A stretch of 64,000 nt of DNA from CAYMYN01 sp964394665 (lineage in GTDB: Bacteria > Planctomycetota > UBA1135 > GCA-002686595): contig CAYMYN010000019.1 in NCBI GenBank assembly GCA_964394665.1, forward strand, positions 1 to 64,000, written 5' to 3'. The notes beneath the pieces were generated by a model, which did no database searches, was not told where the DNA came from, and saw only the letters and a list, made by a program, of their open reading frames with translations. The translations under genes were made by a program, and so were the position numbers. Positions 34,961 through 47,155 of the stretch are shown piece after piece; the first letter of the stretch is position 1, and the number at the start of each line of letters is the position of its first letter.

Positions 34961-37363
34961 CTAGATCAGCTCCAGGCGCTTGCGGAGGATCCACTCGGCC
35001 GAGAGCAGGCCCAGGGCCAGGAGCAGGGTGCCCCAGTGATCCCAGGCATCGTCCAGTTCGGACGAGATCGGCAGGCGGCGCTCCTCGCCTCCGGGGAACT
35101 CGGCCGAGAGGCTCGCCAGGCGCGCCAGGGGCACCGTCCGGCCACCCGAGAGGGTCGAGATCGACGCCAGGAGCTTGGGGTCCGGGGTCGGGTCGGCGTT
35201 CTCGCGGGAGGGCAGCTCGATCTCGAACTCGGTCGAGGCCGAGTCCTGGCCGGCGGCGTCGAGCCAGGCGCGGTACAGGCCGGGCCGGTCGACCTCGAAA
35301 CTGGAGCGATACAGACCCGGCCGCCCGCCGACCAGGTCCAGGCGGCGGCGGACCTCGCTGCCCTCGGGCCCCTCGATGCGCAGGTCCCGGCTGGGCTCCT
35401 CGGAGGGCCGGAAGTCCTCGTCGAGCACGCGCGCCTCGAGCACCACGCGTTCGTCGATCGCGTAGGTGGTCTTGAGCGTGTCCAGGCGCACGCGCCGGTT
35501 GGCGCTCTTGAGCCTGCCCAGTGCCAGCCAACGCACCGCGTTGCGCCAGAAGCGCTCGTGGTAGCGGTCGCCGTAGCGGTAGCGCCACATCCAGGTCGAG
35601 TCGAGGGACAGGAACAGCGTCCGTCCCTGGGGGAAGTAGCCCACCACGAGCAGCGGGTGGCGGCCGTAGGCACCCTCGGCCTCGGGGTGGCGCAGCAGCA
35701 CCTGGCTGCCGGGCTTGGCGCGCGCGATGGGGTAGTACCAGTAGAAGCCGCGCAGGCCCTCGGGCTCCTCCCACAGGCGCCGGTTCTGCTCCTCGTCGAG
35801 CTCGAGGCGCACGATCTGGTGCGGTTGGCCCGGCTCCTCGAGGCGCGGGCGCAGCTCGCGCGTGGTGTCGCCGCCGAAGGCCAGGGCGCCGGTCGGGTCG
35901 AGCACCACGGGCAGCAGCTCCTGCAGCGGGGTGTCGACGAAGGAGCGCGGGTTCTCGTACTCGCCGGCCTGCATCAGGAGGCCCCCGCCGCCCTCCACGA
36001 AGGCCCGCAGGGCTTGCAGGAACTCCTCGCAGCGCGCGGGGTCGGGCGAGATCGCGTAGGGGTTGACGTCGCCCAGAATGACGACGTCGTAGTTCTCGAG
36101 CAGCTCGCGCCGCGAGGTCGGGACCTCCAGCAGGGCCGGCACGCCGCGCGTGCTCTCCTGCACGAAGTCGGGCGTCGCCGAGAGCAGGTAGCACTGCACG
36201 AGGAGGTTCTCGTCCGCGCGCAGCAGGAGGTTCTTGAGGTAGCGGTACTCCCAGCGCGGATACCCGTCCACGTACAGCACGCGGATGCGCTCGGGCGTCA
36301 CCTGCACGCTGAACTGCACGGCGTTGTCGTCGAGCAGCGTCTCGCCCTCGAGGGGCGGAACGAAGACGCGGAAGCGCCGCTCGCGGCGGCCCGGCTCGGG
36401 GCTCGCGGGGGGCGCGATCAGGACCGCGCGCCGGCCCTCGGGGTCGGGCGCGAGGCTCTCCTCGGCCAGGGGACGCGGGGACGGGTCGCGGGCCGAGGAC
36501 AACTCCTCCAGCACGACGCGCGCGCGTTCGTCCCCGCGCAGCCCGCGGCCGACGACGCGCACCTGGACGGCGATCTCGTCCCCCTCGAGCGCGTTCGAGG
36601 GGCTCTCGACCAGCTCGAGCACGACGTTGCGCTCGGGGCGCGGATCGCCGACCACGACGGTGTGCACCGGCAGGCCCGCGGCGCCCGCCGAGCGCGCGGC
36701 GTCGAGGGGCGAGGTCCCGCCGGTGTCGCGCCCGTCGGAGAAGATCACGACGTCGGTCACGTGCCGGCCGCGCACCCCGGACAGGGCCCGGGTCAGGGCG
36801 TCGCCCAGGTGCGTCGAGTGGCCGCGCCCGGCGAGGTCGGCCAGGTCGGTGAGCGGGCTCACGTCCGAGTCGAAGCGGTAGGTGCGCACCTGGTACCCGC
36901 CCCGCTCGAGCAGCGGCGCGAGCTGTTGGCGATAGCCCGCCCGCGCGAGGTCGAGGCGCGCGGTCCCCTCCAGGGCGCCGGCGGCCAAACGCTGGAGGGC
37001 CGCGCGCCCTTCGCCGTCCTCGGCGTAGGCGTCCATGCGGCGCATGCTGGCCGAGTCGTCGAACAGCACCAGCACCTCGGCCGGTTCGGTGGTCTCGTTG
37101 CGCTGCACGAACACCGGCCGGAAGAGCACGACCAGCAACACGAGCAGGGCGGCGAAGCGCAGGGAGCCGAGCAGGAGCTTGGCGCGCAGGGAGAGCCCCT
37201 CGCGGGCGTAGCCGAGCACGCTGACCAGCGCCAGGGCGGGCAGCAGCACGAGCACCACGACCCACAACTCCGGCAGGTCGAGGAGCTGCAGGGTCTCGCG
37301 CATGCGGGTGCCGCCGAGCGGTTCGGGCGGGGCCGCGGCCTGGAGCAACGCGAGCGGGTTCAT
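34961..37363 (-). CDS. Membrane VWA protein with amidotransferase-like domain
   Basis: This 800-residue protein has two N-terminal spans (about 33-51 and 65-83). A VWA domain with an intact MIDAS D102-x-S104-x-S106 (FDDSASM) follows. A beta-rich region comes next, then a class I glutamine-amidotransferase-like domain (about 330-480, with VLYVDGYPRWEYRYLKNLL and YDVVILGDVN). There is no catalytic Cys-His-Glu triad that I can see. A second beta domain and a C-terminal span (about 775-795) complete it. The ATG at 37363 overlaps the upstream stop as ATGA. Together with the BatA-like neighbour it should form a metal-dependent adhesion or assembly complex facing the periplasm. Confidence 0.82.
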   Translation of the reverse strand: MNPLALLQAAAPPEPLGGTRMRETLQLLDLPELWVVVLVLLPALALVSVLGYAREGLSLRAKLLLGSLRFAALLVLLVVLFRPVFVQRNETTEPAEVLVLFDDSASMRRMDAYAEDGEGRAALQRLAAGALEGTARLDLARAGYRQQLAPLLERGGYQVRTYRFDSDVSPLTDLADLAGRGHSTHLGDALTRALSGVRGRHVTDVVIFSDGRDTGGTSPLDAARSAGAAGLPVHTVVVGDPRPERNVVLELVESPSNALEGDEIAVQVRVVGRGLRGDERARVVLEELSSARDPSPRPLAEESLAPDPEGRRAVLIAPPASPEPGRRERRFRVFVPPLEGETLLDDNAVQFSVQVTPERIRVLYVDGYPRWEYRYLKNLLLRADENLLVQCYLLSATPDFVQESTRGVPALLEVPTSRRELLENYDVVILGDVNPYAISPDPARCEEFLQALRAFVEGGGGLLMQAGEYENPRSFVDTPLQELLPVVLDPTGALAFGGDTTRELRPRLEEPGQPHQIVRLELDEEQNRRLWEEPEGLRGFYWYYPIARAKPGSQVLLRHPEAEGAYGRHPLLVVGYFPQGRTLFLSLDSTWMWRYRYGDRYHERFWRNAVRWLALGRLKSANRRVRLDTLKTTYAIDERVVLEARVLDEDFRPSEEPSRDLRIEGPEGSEVRRRLDLVGGRPGLYRSSFEVDRPGLYRAWLDAAGQDSASTEFEIELPSRENADPTPDPKLLASISTLSGGRTVPLARLASLSAEFPGGEERRLPISSELDDAWDHWGTLLLALGLLSAEWILRKRLELI

Positions 37364-39609
37364 GCCATCCTCCGACGCAGTCCGAGCCAAGCGCCCCAGA
37401 GCGACTCAGCGACCAGCGCCAGCAGCGCCGCCAGCGCCAACCAGCGCCACAGCTCGCCGCGGGCGGCGCCCTCGCCGCCCTCCGGCGCGTCGGAGCTCGC
37501 CGACTCGAGCAGGCGCAGCGCGGGGTGCAGACCCTCGAGCTCGCCCTCCCAGAGGCGCTCGAGGTCGCCTTCGCGCGGGTCGAGCAGCACCGCGAAGCGC
37601 ACGTCGCTCGCGCCCTCGATCGCCAGTCGGTAGAGCCCGGTGCGCGCGGTGTCGGCGCCGCGCACCGCCGGCAGTCGCCAGCGCCCGGGTCCGACCTCGA
37701 GCGGTTCGCCGCTCAACGTCCGGCGTTCGCCGCCCGGCAGCACGAGCTCGACCCCGCGCGGGTAGGTGGGCGTCTCGGCGACGAAGTCGGCCCCCGGACG
37801 CAGGGCCAGGGGTGCGCGATCGGCGCTGGCGACGTGGCGCAGGAGCTCGTGCACGAAGGGCACCAGGGTGCGCGGCGACTCGGGGAAACGCGTCCACGAG
37901 GGGTCCATCGTGCTGGTCCAGAGCACGACCTTGCCGCGGTCGAAGTCGCGCTCGATCAGCAGCGGGCTCGCGGCGGCGTCGTCCAGGCGCGCCAACACGC
38001 GCGCGTTCTCGAGCGGGCGCGCCGAGACGAACTCGTACACCGGCACCTCGCCGAACAACGCGCGCCAGCGTTCGTGGGCGAAGAACCGCAGGGCCGGGTG
38101 CTCGGCGTCGAAGTGGTTCGCGCGCCAATACCCGTCGCGGCGCCGGGCCACGGCGCGCGAGCTGCCGAGCTCGGCCGGCAGCAGGCCCGAGCCGTCGGGC
38201 CGGAACAGGCGCTGGTTGTAGTTGTCGGCCCGCACGCGGTCGCCCAGGCTCAGGACCAGGGCGGCTCCGGCGGCGACGCGGCGTTCGAGGGCCCGCGCGA
38301 GCTCGGGCGAGAGCGTCGCCACGTCCGCCAACCAGATCACGTCGAAGCTGGAGAGCTCGATCTCGCCCGCCTCGAGCGCGCCGGGCGAGACGACCCGCGG
38401 CACGAAGGGCGCGCCCGCGCCCAGGCCCGGCAACTCGTCGCCCCGGGGCGGCTCGAGCACGGCGGCCAGCAGGCCGACGGCGTCGCGCTCGATCTCGGGG
38501 GCCGGGTCGCCGTTGACGAGCAGCACGCGCACCGGCTCGGGGCAGCGCACGATGGCGACGCGTTCGTCGTCGACCGACAGGCGATCGCCCTCGAGGCGCG
38601 CGACCAACCCGTGGTCGCCGGCCGTGCGGAAGGCGGTGGTGAAGAGCACCTCGGCCGAACCGCGGGCCGGGACGTCGGCGGTCTCGACCGGCCGGCGTTG
38701 CCCTTCGACCTCGAGGCTGACGCGCAGGCCCGAACGGGGCGCGTCGCCGAAGTTCGTGAGCGTGACCCGCAGCTCGACCGGCGCGCCGGGGCCGAGCACG
38801 GGTCCCAGGGCCTCGAGGGACGTGATGCCGACGTTGGGCGGCAGGGCCTGGGCGGCGCCGAGGTCCTCGACCAGCACGCGCACCGAGAGTTCGGCCAGGG
38901 CGTCCAGCACCTCGCGCAGGACCGGCTCGCCCGCGGCGTCCTCGGGCGCCTTCCCGAGGTCCGCGCCGGCCACGAAGGCGCGCCGTTGCAGGTCCGAGAG
39001 CAGGCGCACCTCGATCGAGCTCTCGCCCGTCCCGGCGGACTCCTCGCGGGCGAAGCCCAGCACCTCGCCCAGGGCCGCGGCCAGGTCGAGGGCCTCGTGC
39101 GTCGGCTCGTCGAGCGTGTCGAGGACCGCCAGCGCCTTCTGCGGATCGGTCCACGAGAGCAGGCGCGGGTAGTCGCCGGCCAGCAACAGGCGCGCGCGGT
39201 CGCCGCGGCCGGCGTCGAGCTCGAGCAACAGACGCCGCGCGCGGTCGACGATGCGCTCGAAGACGCTGTCGATGTCCTCGCGGTAGCCGGTCGAGGCCGA
39301 GCCGTCGAGCACCAGCACCAGGTCGCGCCGGCTCTCGGCCAGGCCCGCGAGCGGGCTGTGGGCCCCGATGAAGGGCCGCGCGATCGCGAAGGCGAGCAAC
39401 GCCACCGCCGCCATGCGCAGCAGCAGGAGCAGCAGGTTCTCCATCTGCACGCGACGGCGCGTCTTGCGCACGGCGGCGAAGACGAAGCGCATCGCGGCCC
39501 ACGGCAGCGGCTTGTGCCGCTGGCGGTTCAAGAGGTGGATGAGCAGCGGGACCGCCGCCAGCAAGGCGCCCAACGCCAGGGCCGGATGGAGGAAGCCTTC
39601 GAAGGGCAT
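37360..39609 (-). CDS. BatA-type membrane VWA protein
   Basis: This 749-residue protein begins with the aerotolerance-type BatA N-terminal domain. It has a first span (about 8-27), then NRQRHKPLPWAAMRFV (28-43) and a second span (about 57-80). The VWA domain has MIDAS D102-x-S104-x-S106 (LDGSAST). It is followed by an Ig-like region, an amidotransferase-like fold (about 395-560) and a C-terminal span (about 722-742). Its role is probably to present metal-dependent contacts in the periplasm under control of MoxR. The ATG at 39609 is 2 bp after the DUF58 stop, with a GGGGAGG stretch further upstream. Confidence 0.85.
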   Translation of the reverse strand: MPFEGFLHPALALGALLAAVPLLIHLLNRQRHKPLPWAAMRFVFAAVRKTRRRVQMENLLLLLLRMAAVALLAFAIARPFIGAHSPLAGLAESRRDLVLVLDGSASTGYREDIDSVFERIVDRARRLLLELDAGRGDRARLLLAGDYPRLLSWTDPQKALAVLDTLDEPTHEALDLAAALGEVLGFAREESAGTGESSIEVRLLSDLQRRAFVAGADLGKAPEDAAGEPVLREVLDALAELSVRVLVEDLGAAQALPPNVGITSLEALGPVLGPGAPVELRVTLTNFGDAPRSGLRVSLEVEGQRRPVETADVPARGSAEVLFTTAFRTAGDHGLVARLEGDRLSVDDERVAIVRCPEPVRVLLVNGDPAPEIERDAVGLLAAVLEPPRGDELPGLGAGAPFVPRVVSPGALEAGEIELSSFDVIWLADVATLSPELARALERRVAAGAALVLSLGDRVRADNYNQRLFRPDGSGLLPAELGSSRAVARRRDGYWRANHFDAEHPALRFFAHERWRALFGEVPVYEFVSARPLENARVLARLDDAAASPLLIERDFDRGKVVLWTSTMDPSWTRFPESPRTLVPFVHELLRHVASADRAPLALRPGADFVAETPTYPRGVELVLPGGERRTLSGEPLEVGPGRWRLPAVRGADTARTGLYRLAIEGASDVRFAVLLDPREGDLERLWEGELEGLHPALRLLESASSDAPEGGEGAARGELWRWLALAALLALVAESLWGAWLGLRRRMA

Positions 39610-39611
39610 GG

Positions 39612-40543
39612 TCAGCGCCGGCCTCCCCGGGCCCGGGCGCTGCGCCGCGCCAGGTAGGTCGAGAGCACCGTGTCGACTCCCTGGTCGGTGGAGACCTGCA
39701 GCAGGTCGACGTCCAACGAACGCGCCTGGCGCGCGAGCTCGGCGTTGTGCGCGGCGAACTCCTCGAGGTAGGCCGCGCGGATGGCCTTGGGGTCGACCTT
39801 GCGCGTGCCCAGGCCCTCGAGCCCGTCGAGGCGCAGCAGCCCCTCGAAGCGGAAGTCGAGCTCGCGCGGATCGAGGATCTGGAAGAGCACCGGCTCGTGC
39901 CCGGCGTGCACCAGGCGCCGCAGGCCGTCGACGATCTTGGACGTCTCGTCGAAGAAGTCCGAGAAGACCAGCACGACCCCGCGCCGCGAGAGGCGCGAGC
40001 AGAGCCAGGTGAGCACCTCGCCGATGCGCGTCGGCCCGCCGGGCTCGGCAGCCTCGAGTGCGTCGAGGATGGCCTTGAGCTGCGGCGCGCCGTTGCCGGG
40101 CGGGACCTTCTTGCGGTCCTTCTCGTCGAACAGCACCAGGCCCGCGGTGTCGCGTTGATCGAGGATCAGGTGCGCCAGGGCCGCCGCGCACCAGCGCGCG
40201 TAGTCGAGCTTGGTGTAGGGCAGGGTCCCGAAGGCCATCGATTCGCTGGCGTCGACCAGGATGTGGCAGGGCAGGTTCGTCTCCTCGACGAACTCCTTGA
40301 CCACCAGGCGGTCGCTCTTGGCGAACACCTTCCAGTCGATGCGGCGCACCTCGTCGCCCGGCACGTACTCGCGGTGCTGGGCGAACTCGACCGAGCTGCC
40401 GCGGTGCGGCGAGCGGTGATGACCGGCCATGAAGCCCTCGACCACCGTGCGCGCCACGAGCGCCAGCCCGGAGAGCTTGTCGAGGACCGCGGGGTCGAGG
40501 GAACGGGGGGGCTTGGCCAAGGTGAGCTCGAAGTCCCCGGGCC

Positions 40544-40547
<4 letters not shown>
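39612..40547 (-). CDS. DUF58 family protein
   Basis: This 311-residue cytoplasmic protein carries the DUF58 core REYVPGDEVRRIDWKVFAKS (59-78). It also has a VWA-like MIDAS, D99-x-S101-x-S103 (VDASESM). DUF58 proteins nearly always sit next to MoxR ATPases, and they link the ATPase to membrane VWA partners. The GTG at 40547 overlaps the MoxR stop as GTGA, and the next gene follows after 2 bp, so the three are one translational unit. Confidence 0.92.
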
Positions 40548-41569
<1,022 letters not shown>

Positions 41570-41709
41570 CGACGGGGGCTCCGGGGAGGGGCTGGGGGGA
41601 GGGTGAGGGGTGCGTGGGATCCGCAACCCCTGCGCGCGGAACGCACCCTACAGTACGGACGCCCGCGGAGGCGGGGTGAGGCGCGTAGCGGCAAAACTTG
41701 CGTGGCGGG

Positions 41710-41729
41710 CGTCCATCCTGGGATGGACG
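41710..41729 (-). terminator. Perfect 9-bp palindromic hairpin after the propeller gene
   Basis: CGTCCATCC-TG-GGATGGACG forms a perfect 9-bp stem with a 2-nt centre. It is placed 6 bp after the stop of the minus-strand gene at 41736. No T-run follows directly (a TTTT occurs about 12 bp on), so it is a terminator-like hairpin or a dyad operator for the MoxR operon downstream. Confidence 0.35.
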
Positions 41730-41735
41730 GGGGTC

Positions 41736-43769
41736 TCAATCGAGCCCGACTTCGATCAGCTCGCCCCCTCCCAGGAGGCGCACCTGCCCGGCCGCGAGGA
41801 CGAGCCCCGTGCCGCCCGTGGCGTCGAGCTCGAGCGGGACGAGGTCCAGCAGGCGCAAGTCGGCGCGGCGGTCGAACAGGTACAGGCCCCGGTCGCTCGC
41901 CACGAGCACCCGGCCCTCGCTCGTCAGCGCGCCGCCCAGGAAGCGTTCGTCGGGGCGCAGCAGAACGGAGCGCAGGCGCTCACCCGTGGCGAGGTCGCGT
42001 TCCTCCAGCGCGCGGCGCGGACCCAGGGCCGAGAGCAGCAGCGCGCGCCGTGCGCGCCCCGCGACGAGCTCCTCGGCCTGCCCGATGGGTTCGGGCGGCG
42101 CGGTGAGCAGGGCCTGCCCCTCGAGATCGGGGAGCGCGCGCAGCAGGTAGAGGTGTCCCCCGTCCCCGGGGGCCCAGAAGAGCTCGCGCGTCCCGGGGTC
42201 GTAGGGGGCGGGCGTGCCGACGCGCCAGCCGGGCTCGCCCGCGCGTCGGCGCCGGTTCAGGAAGGTCCAGGCGATGCGCCCGTCGGCGGGCTCGACCAGG
42301 GCCGCCAGCCCCAGGCCCGTGCCGACGAAGATGCGCTCGCCGGCCTGGGCCACGGGCTCGGCGGGGGAGCGCAGGGGCGGGGTCGAGCCGTGGCGGTCGG
42401 CGGCCTCGGGGCGCACCTCGACCCCCTGGCCGAGGAAACGCGCCCAGCGCAGCTCGCCGCCCGCCGCCTCCAGGGCCAGGAGCCAGGCCTCGGCCTGGTG
42501 GACCTCGGCGGAATCGGGGGTCTGGGCGGAGAGGGCGAAGCGCCGCGCCTGCACGTAGAGCGCGTCCCCCAGGAGCAGCGGGCCGGGTTGGAACTCCCAC
42601 AGGCCCTCGCCGAGGAGCTCGGCCAGGGGGCGGCCCGCGGTCTCGGGGACCGCGTGGCCGAAGGACCCCAGGGCCCAGGCCAGGGCGGGCAGGCCCACCC
42701 CCTCCGGCGGCCGCACGGCGAGCAGGGCGTTGCCCCGGCCGGTCAGCGGCTCGGCCCGCCCCACGGTCAGGATCAGGTTGGGGCCGGAGACCCGCGGCAG
42801 GTTCGGCCAGCGCGGGCCCAGGCGCGGGCCGGCGGGCGGGGGCTCCAGGCCATGGGCGCGCAGCAGCCCCGTGGGCTCGAAGGAGCGGCTCGGCCGGTCC
42901 CCTCCCCGCAGCCAGACCAGGTCCGGGCCGACGACGGCCACGCCGCCGCCGGGGAGGGGGGCGAGGCCGAGCTCGACGGCGGCGCTCCCCGGGCGCGCCC
43001 CCCGCACCCGCGGCTGGGGCAGGCGTTGGGCCGGCCCGGGGACCAGGCGCCCGGCGCCGTCGAGGGCCGCGGCGGGGGAGCTCGCGGGGGGGGACAACAG
43101 GCCGGCGGCCAGGGCGCGGCGGCGCTCGAGGGCGGCCAGCACCTCCCCATCCCCCGCGAGGGTGGCATGGGCGCCCGCCCGCTCGAGCCAGTTGGCGGCC
43201 TCCGGGCCGTGGCCGGCCTCGAGGGCCTGGTCGGCGCGCACCAGGGCCGCGCGCGCCGCGCCGGCGGTGCCGGGCAGACCGCGCTCGAGGGCCCCCAGGC
43301 GCTCGGGGTCGCGGCCCGCGGCCGCCAGGCGCTCGCGGGCCAGGGGCCCCAGGCGCTCGCCCCAGGCCGCCCGCACCGCCGGGCCCTGCCCGGTGAGGCG
43401 CCGCAGCACGCCGTAGGGCACGGCCTCGGTGCGCCGGGCGGCCTCGCCGCCGGGGTCGCGGCGGTCCGCGCTCGGCAGGTCTTGGAAACGCGCCAGGTCG
43501 AGGGGCACCGTGGCCCCCGGTCCGGCGCCCTCGCAGGCCGCGCGCCAGGCCTCGAGCGCGGCGGCGAGGCGCGTGGGGTCGGGGCCCGCCGCGCTCCCCG
43601 ATTCGGCGAGCAGCGCCGCGAGAAGGGCGTCCCCGCGCGCGAGCTCGGCCGCAGCGGACTCGTCGATCGCCACGTAGGCGTCGTTGCGCAGGGGGCCCTC
43701 CTGGGCGCGGACCCCACCCACCGAGCACAGGAGCGCGACGAGCAGGGCGCGGAGGGGGATCGGGACCAT
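41736..43769 (-). CDS. Secreted PQQ-like beta-propeller protein
   Basis: This 677-residue protein has a signal peptide (about 1-22, GGVRA-QEG). A helical region (about 30-230) is followed by PQQ-like propeller blades (about 240-677, such as LAALVEPADGRIAWTFLN and LLALEAAGGELRWARFL). It resembles a shorter version of the 30309 protein, with N-terminal helical repeats and a propeller. It lies upstream of the MoxR cluster on the same strand, so it could feed into the same system. It is separated by 166 bp and a hairpin, so it may be its own transcript. No enzyme motif is seen. Confidence 0.75.
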   Translation of the reverse strand: MVPIPLRALLVALLCSVGGVRAQEGPLRNDAYVAIDESAAAELARGDALLAALLAESGSAAGPDPTRLAAALEAWRAACEGAGPGATVPLDLARFQDLPSADRRDPGGEAARRTEAVPYGVLRRLTGQGPAVRAAWGERLGPLARERLAAAGRDPERLGALERGLPGTAGAARAALVRADQALEAGHGPEAANWLERAGAHATLAGDGEVLAALERRRALAAGLLSPPASSPAAALDGAGRLVPGPAQRLPQPRVRGARPGSAAVELGLAPLPGGGVAVVGPDLVWLRGGDRPSRSFEPTGLLRAHGLEPPPAGPRLGPRWPNLPRVSGPNLILTVGRAEPLTGRGNALLAVRPPEGVGLPALAWALGSFGHAVPETAGRPLAELLGEGLWEFQPGPLLLGDALYVQARRFALSAQTPDSAEVHQAEAWLLALEAAGGELRWARFLGQGVEVRPEAADRHGSTPPLRSPAEPVAQAGERIFVGTGLGLAALVEPADGRIAWTFLNRRRRAGEPGWRVGTPAPYDPGTRELFWAPGDGGHLYLLRALPDLEGQALLTAPPEPIGQAEELVAGRARRALLLSALGPRRALEERDLATGERLRSVLLRPDERFLGGALTSEGRVLVASDRGLYLFDRRADLRLLDLVPLELDATGGTGLVLAAGQVRLLGGGELIEVGLD

Positions 43770-43812
43770 GGCCGCGCAGGGTAGCGGCCTGCGCGCCGGG
43801 GCGCGGCCGGGG

Positions 43813-44160
43813 TCAGCGGTTCTCGCGGGCGGCGCGCCGCAGACGCTCCTGGTAGATCGGGTCGTCCTGGGCCTCGTGCAGCGCCTCGAGCCCTTCCAGG
43901 CGCTGCAGGAGCTGGGTCCGACGCGCCTCGAGCGCGGCCTGGTGGGCCTCCAGCCGCCGCTCCTCCTTGCGCGCGGGGGCGAGCCCGCGGGTGCCGAACT
44001 GCGCCAACACGATCAGGGGCACCCAGACCGGCATCCAGTACGCGACGACCTCCAGCGCGCGCAGGGCCAGGCGGCGCTCGAGGCGCTCCCCGCCGGAGGC
44101 GGGGGCCAGCCCACGCCCGGCCGCGGCAGCGGACGCTCGAGGATCGGGTTTCTCGGCCAT
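43813..44160 (-). CDS. ftsB: FtsB/DivIC-like septum protein
   Basis: This 115-residue protein has a cytoplasmic tail (1-37), one membrane span (about 38-56), a coiled coil (about 63-97) and a C-terminal DDPIYQERLRRAAREN. The last element matches the D-P-x-Y-x-E-x-x-A-R motif of FtsB/DivIC, the bitopic partner of FtsL and FtsQ in the divisome. The neighbouring eno gene directly upstream on the same strand supports this, because eno-ftsB is a widespread gene pair. The N-terminal tail is longer than in E. coli FtsB. The spacing to eno is 96 bp. Confidence 0.72.
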   Translation of the reverse strand: MAEKPDPRASAAAAGRGLAPASGGERLERRLALRALEVVAYWMPVWVPLIVLAQFGTRGLAPARKEERRLEAHQAALEARRTQLLQRLEGLEALHEAQDDPIYQERLRRAARENR

Positions 44161-44256
44161 GGGGACAGCTCGGCGGCCCGCGAGTCTGACCCATCGGCGC
44201 GCCGCGCGCCAGATGGGGCCGGTCGGGGCGCAGCGGGGCGCGCCCCGGCGCGGCGA

Positions 44257-45522
<1,266 letters not shown>

Positions 45523-45731
45523 GGTGGCGCGATCCTACCCCGGCGCTGGGGTGGGTACCACGCGCGGACTCGCGGGCGCCGAACGCGATCGGGGCCGGCC
45601 GTCGAGCGCCGCGGCGCCGGCTGGTATCCTCCCGCCCCCGCCCGGACCGGGTGTGCCCCCGACCCTTCGCACCCCGCCCCGGGGTCGCGGGCCGTCGCCG
45701 GGGTCGCGCGGCCGCAGCGGAGCATCCCGCG

Positions 45732-46625
45732 ATGAAGAGCATCTCGATGCTCCCCAACCTCCTGACCCTGGCGAACTCCGCCTGTGGGTTGCTGGCGATC
45801 TCCAAGGGGATCGACGCCCTGGCCTACCGCGACGTCTCGCCCGGGCTCTTCTACCAGCGCATGGAGAGCGCCTGCTTCCTGATCTTCCTCGGGATGGTGT
45901 TCGACTCCCTGGACGGGATGGTGGCGCGCCTCACCAAGAGCTTCAGCGACTTCGGGGCGCAGCTCGACTCGCTCTCCGACGCCCTGACCTTCGGCGTGGC
46001 GCCGGCGCTCCTGGCGAAGATCCTGCTCGAGCACGAGGGGCCCCAGCTCGGCTGGCTCGCCAACCCGCGCGTGCACTTCGCGGCCGCCGCGTGTTTCGCC
46101 CTGATGGCCATCCTGCGCCTGGCGCGCTTCAACCTGGAGACCGAGCACGAGGCGGACTCGCACGCCGACTTCAAGGGCCTGCCCTCGCCCGCGGCCGCGG
46201 GGGCAGTCACGGCCAGCATCTGGTTGTTCCTCGTGCTGCGCGCACCGGAGCTCGAGCGCGCCGACGGCCTGCCGACGCCCTTCGGGCGTCTGATGGGCTG
46301 GATGGTGAGCGTCGACTGGCAGCCGGCCCTGGCCTGGATGCCGCTGATGTTGACCGTGTTGCTGCCGTTGCTCGGGCTGCTGATGGTCAGCCGCGTGCGC
46401 TACGTGCACCTGACCTCCTTCCTGACCCGCGACCGCAGCACCTTCTTCACGCTGGTGGCGCTCGTCTTCGGCGCCACGGCGCTCTACCTCGCGCCCGTGC
46501 CCTTCGTCTTCGTCGGCATCCACGCCTTCGTGCTGCACGGCGTGGGGCGTTACTTCGCGCGGCGCTGGCGGCACCGCTGGCGAAGCTCCACCGCGCCCGG
46601 GGCCGGGGGGCGCCCTGCGGCGTGA
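45732..46625 (+). CDS. pssA: CDP-alcohol phosphatidyltransferase, probable phosphatidylserine synthase
   Basis: This 297-residue membrane enzyme makes phosphatidylserine from CDP-diacylglycerol and serine, the precursor of phosphatidylethanolamine. The CDP-alcohol motif is complete: D-S-L-D-G-M-V-A-R, then G-A-Q-L-D-S-L-S-D in the expected spacing. The N-terminal SMLPNLLTLANSACG is typical of PssA type II. About eight spans are visible. I chose ATG at 45732, and the upstream extension is Arg/Pro-rich shadow. It begins the plus-strand metabolic operon, and its stop overlaps the folK GTG as GTGA. TATCCT at 45625-45630 with TG two bases before it could be an extended -10, but no -35 is seen. Confidence 0.9.
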   Translation: MKSISMLPNLLTLANSACGLLAISKGIDALAYRDVSPGLFYQRMESACFLIFLGMVFDSLDGMVARLTKSFSDFGAQLDSLSDALTFGVAPALLAKILLEHEGPQLGWLANPRVHFAAAACFALMAILRLARFNLETEHEADSHADFKGLPSPAAAGAVTASIWLFLVLRAPELERADGLPTPFGRLMGWMVSVDWQPALAWMPLMLTVLLPLLGLLMVSRVRYVHLTSFLTRDRSTFFTLVALVFGATALYLAPVPFVFVGIHAFVLHGVGRYFARRWRHRWRSSTAPGAGGRPAA

Positions 46626-47155
46626 GCCGAGCGCACGTCACGTCGGGCCAGCGCGTGCTGTGCGCCGTGGCCCTGGGCTCGAACCTGGGGGATCGCGCGG
46701 CGCACCTCGACCGGGCCGTGGCCGAGCTCGCCGCCCACCCGCGGGTGGCGCTGACGGCGGTCTCGCCGTGGATCGAGACCGAGCCGGTCGGCGGGCCGCC
46801 CGGGCAAGGGGCCTACCTCAACGGAGCGCTGCTGCTCGAGACGGACCTCGGCCCGGACGAGCTGCTCGACTTCCTGCTGGAGCTCGAGTCGCGGGCGGGG
46901 CGCGAGCGTGTCCCGGGTCTGCGCGACGCCCCGCGCACCTTGGACCTCGATCTCCTGCTCTACGGCCAGCGCGAGATCGAGCTGCGGCACCTCGCCGTCC
47001 CGCACCCGCGCCTCGAGGAGCGCCTGTTCGTGCTCGAACCCCTGGCCCACATCGCCCCCGATCTGGTGCTGCCGCGCTCGGGGCGCAGCGTGCGCGAGCG
47101 CCTGGAGGAGCTGCGCCGGCTCGAGGCCCTCGACGGTGGGGGGGGCGCGCCTTGA
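46622..47155 (+). CDS. folK: 6-hydroxymethyl-7,8-dihydropterin pyrophosphokinase (HPPK)
   Basis: This 177-residue folate enzyme transfers pyrophosphate from ATP to hydroxymethyl dihydropterin. HPPK signatures are in order: ALGSNLGDR near the start, SPWIETEPVG, the nucleotide and metal motif RTLDLDLLLYG, and VPHPRLEERLFVLEPL. The GTG at 46622 overlaps the pssA stop, and the TGA overlaps the panC start. The enzyme is not fused to other folate steps, and no folP or folB is in the window. Confidence 0.95.
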   Translation: MSRAHVTSGQRVLCAVALGSNLGDRAAHLDRAVAELAAHPRVALTAVSPWIETEPVGGPPGQGAYLNGALLLETDLGPDELLDFLLELESRAGRERVPGLRDAPRTLDLDLLLYGQREIELRHLAVPHPRLEERLFVLEPLAHIAPDLVLPRSGRSVRERLEELRRLEALDGGGGAP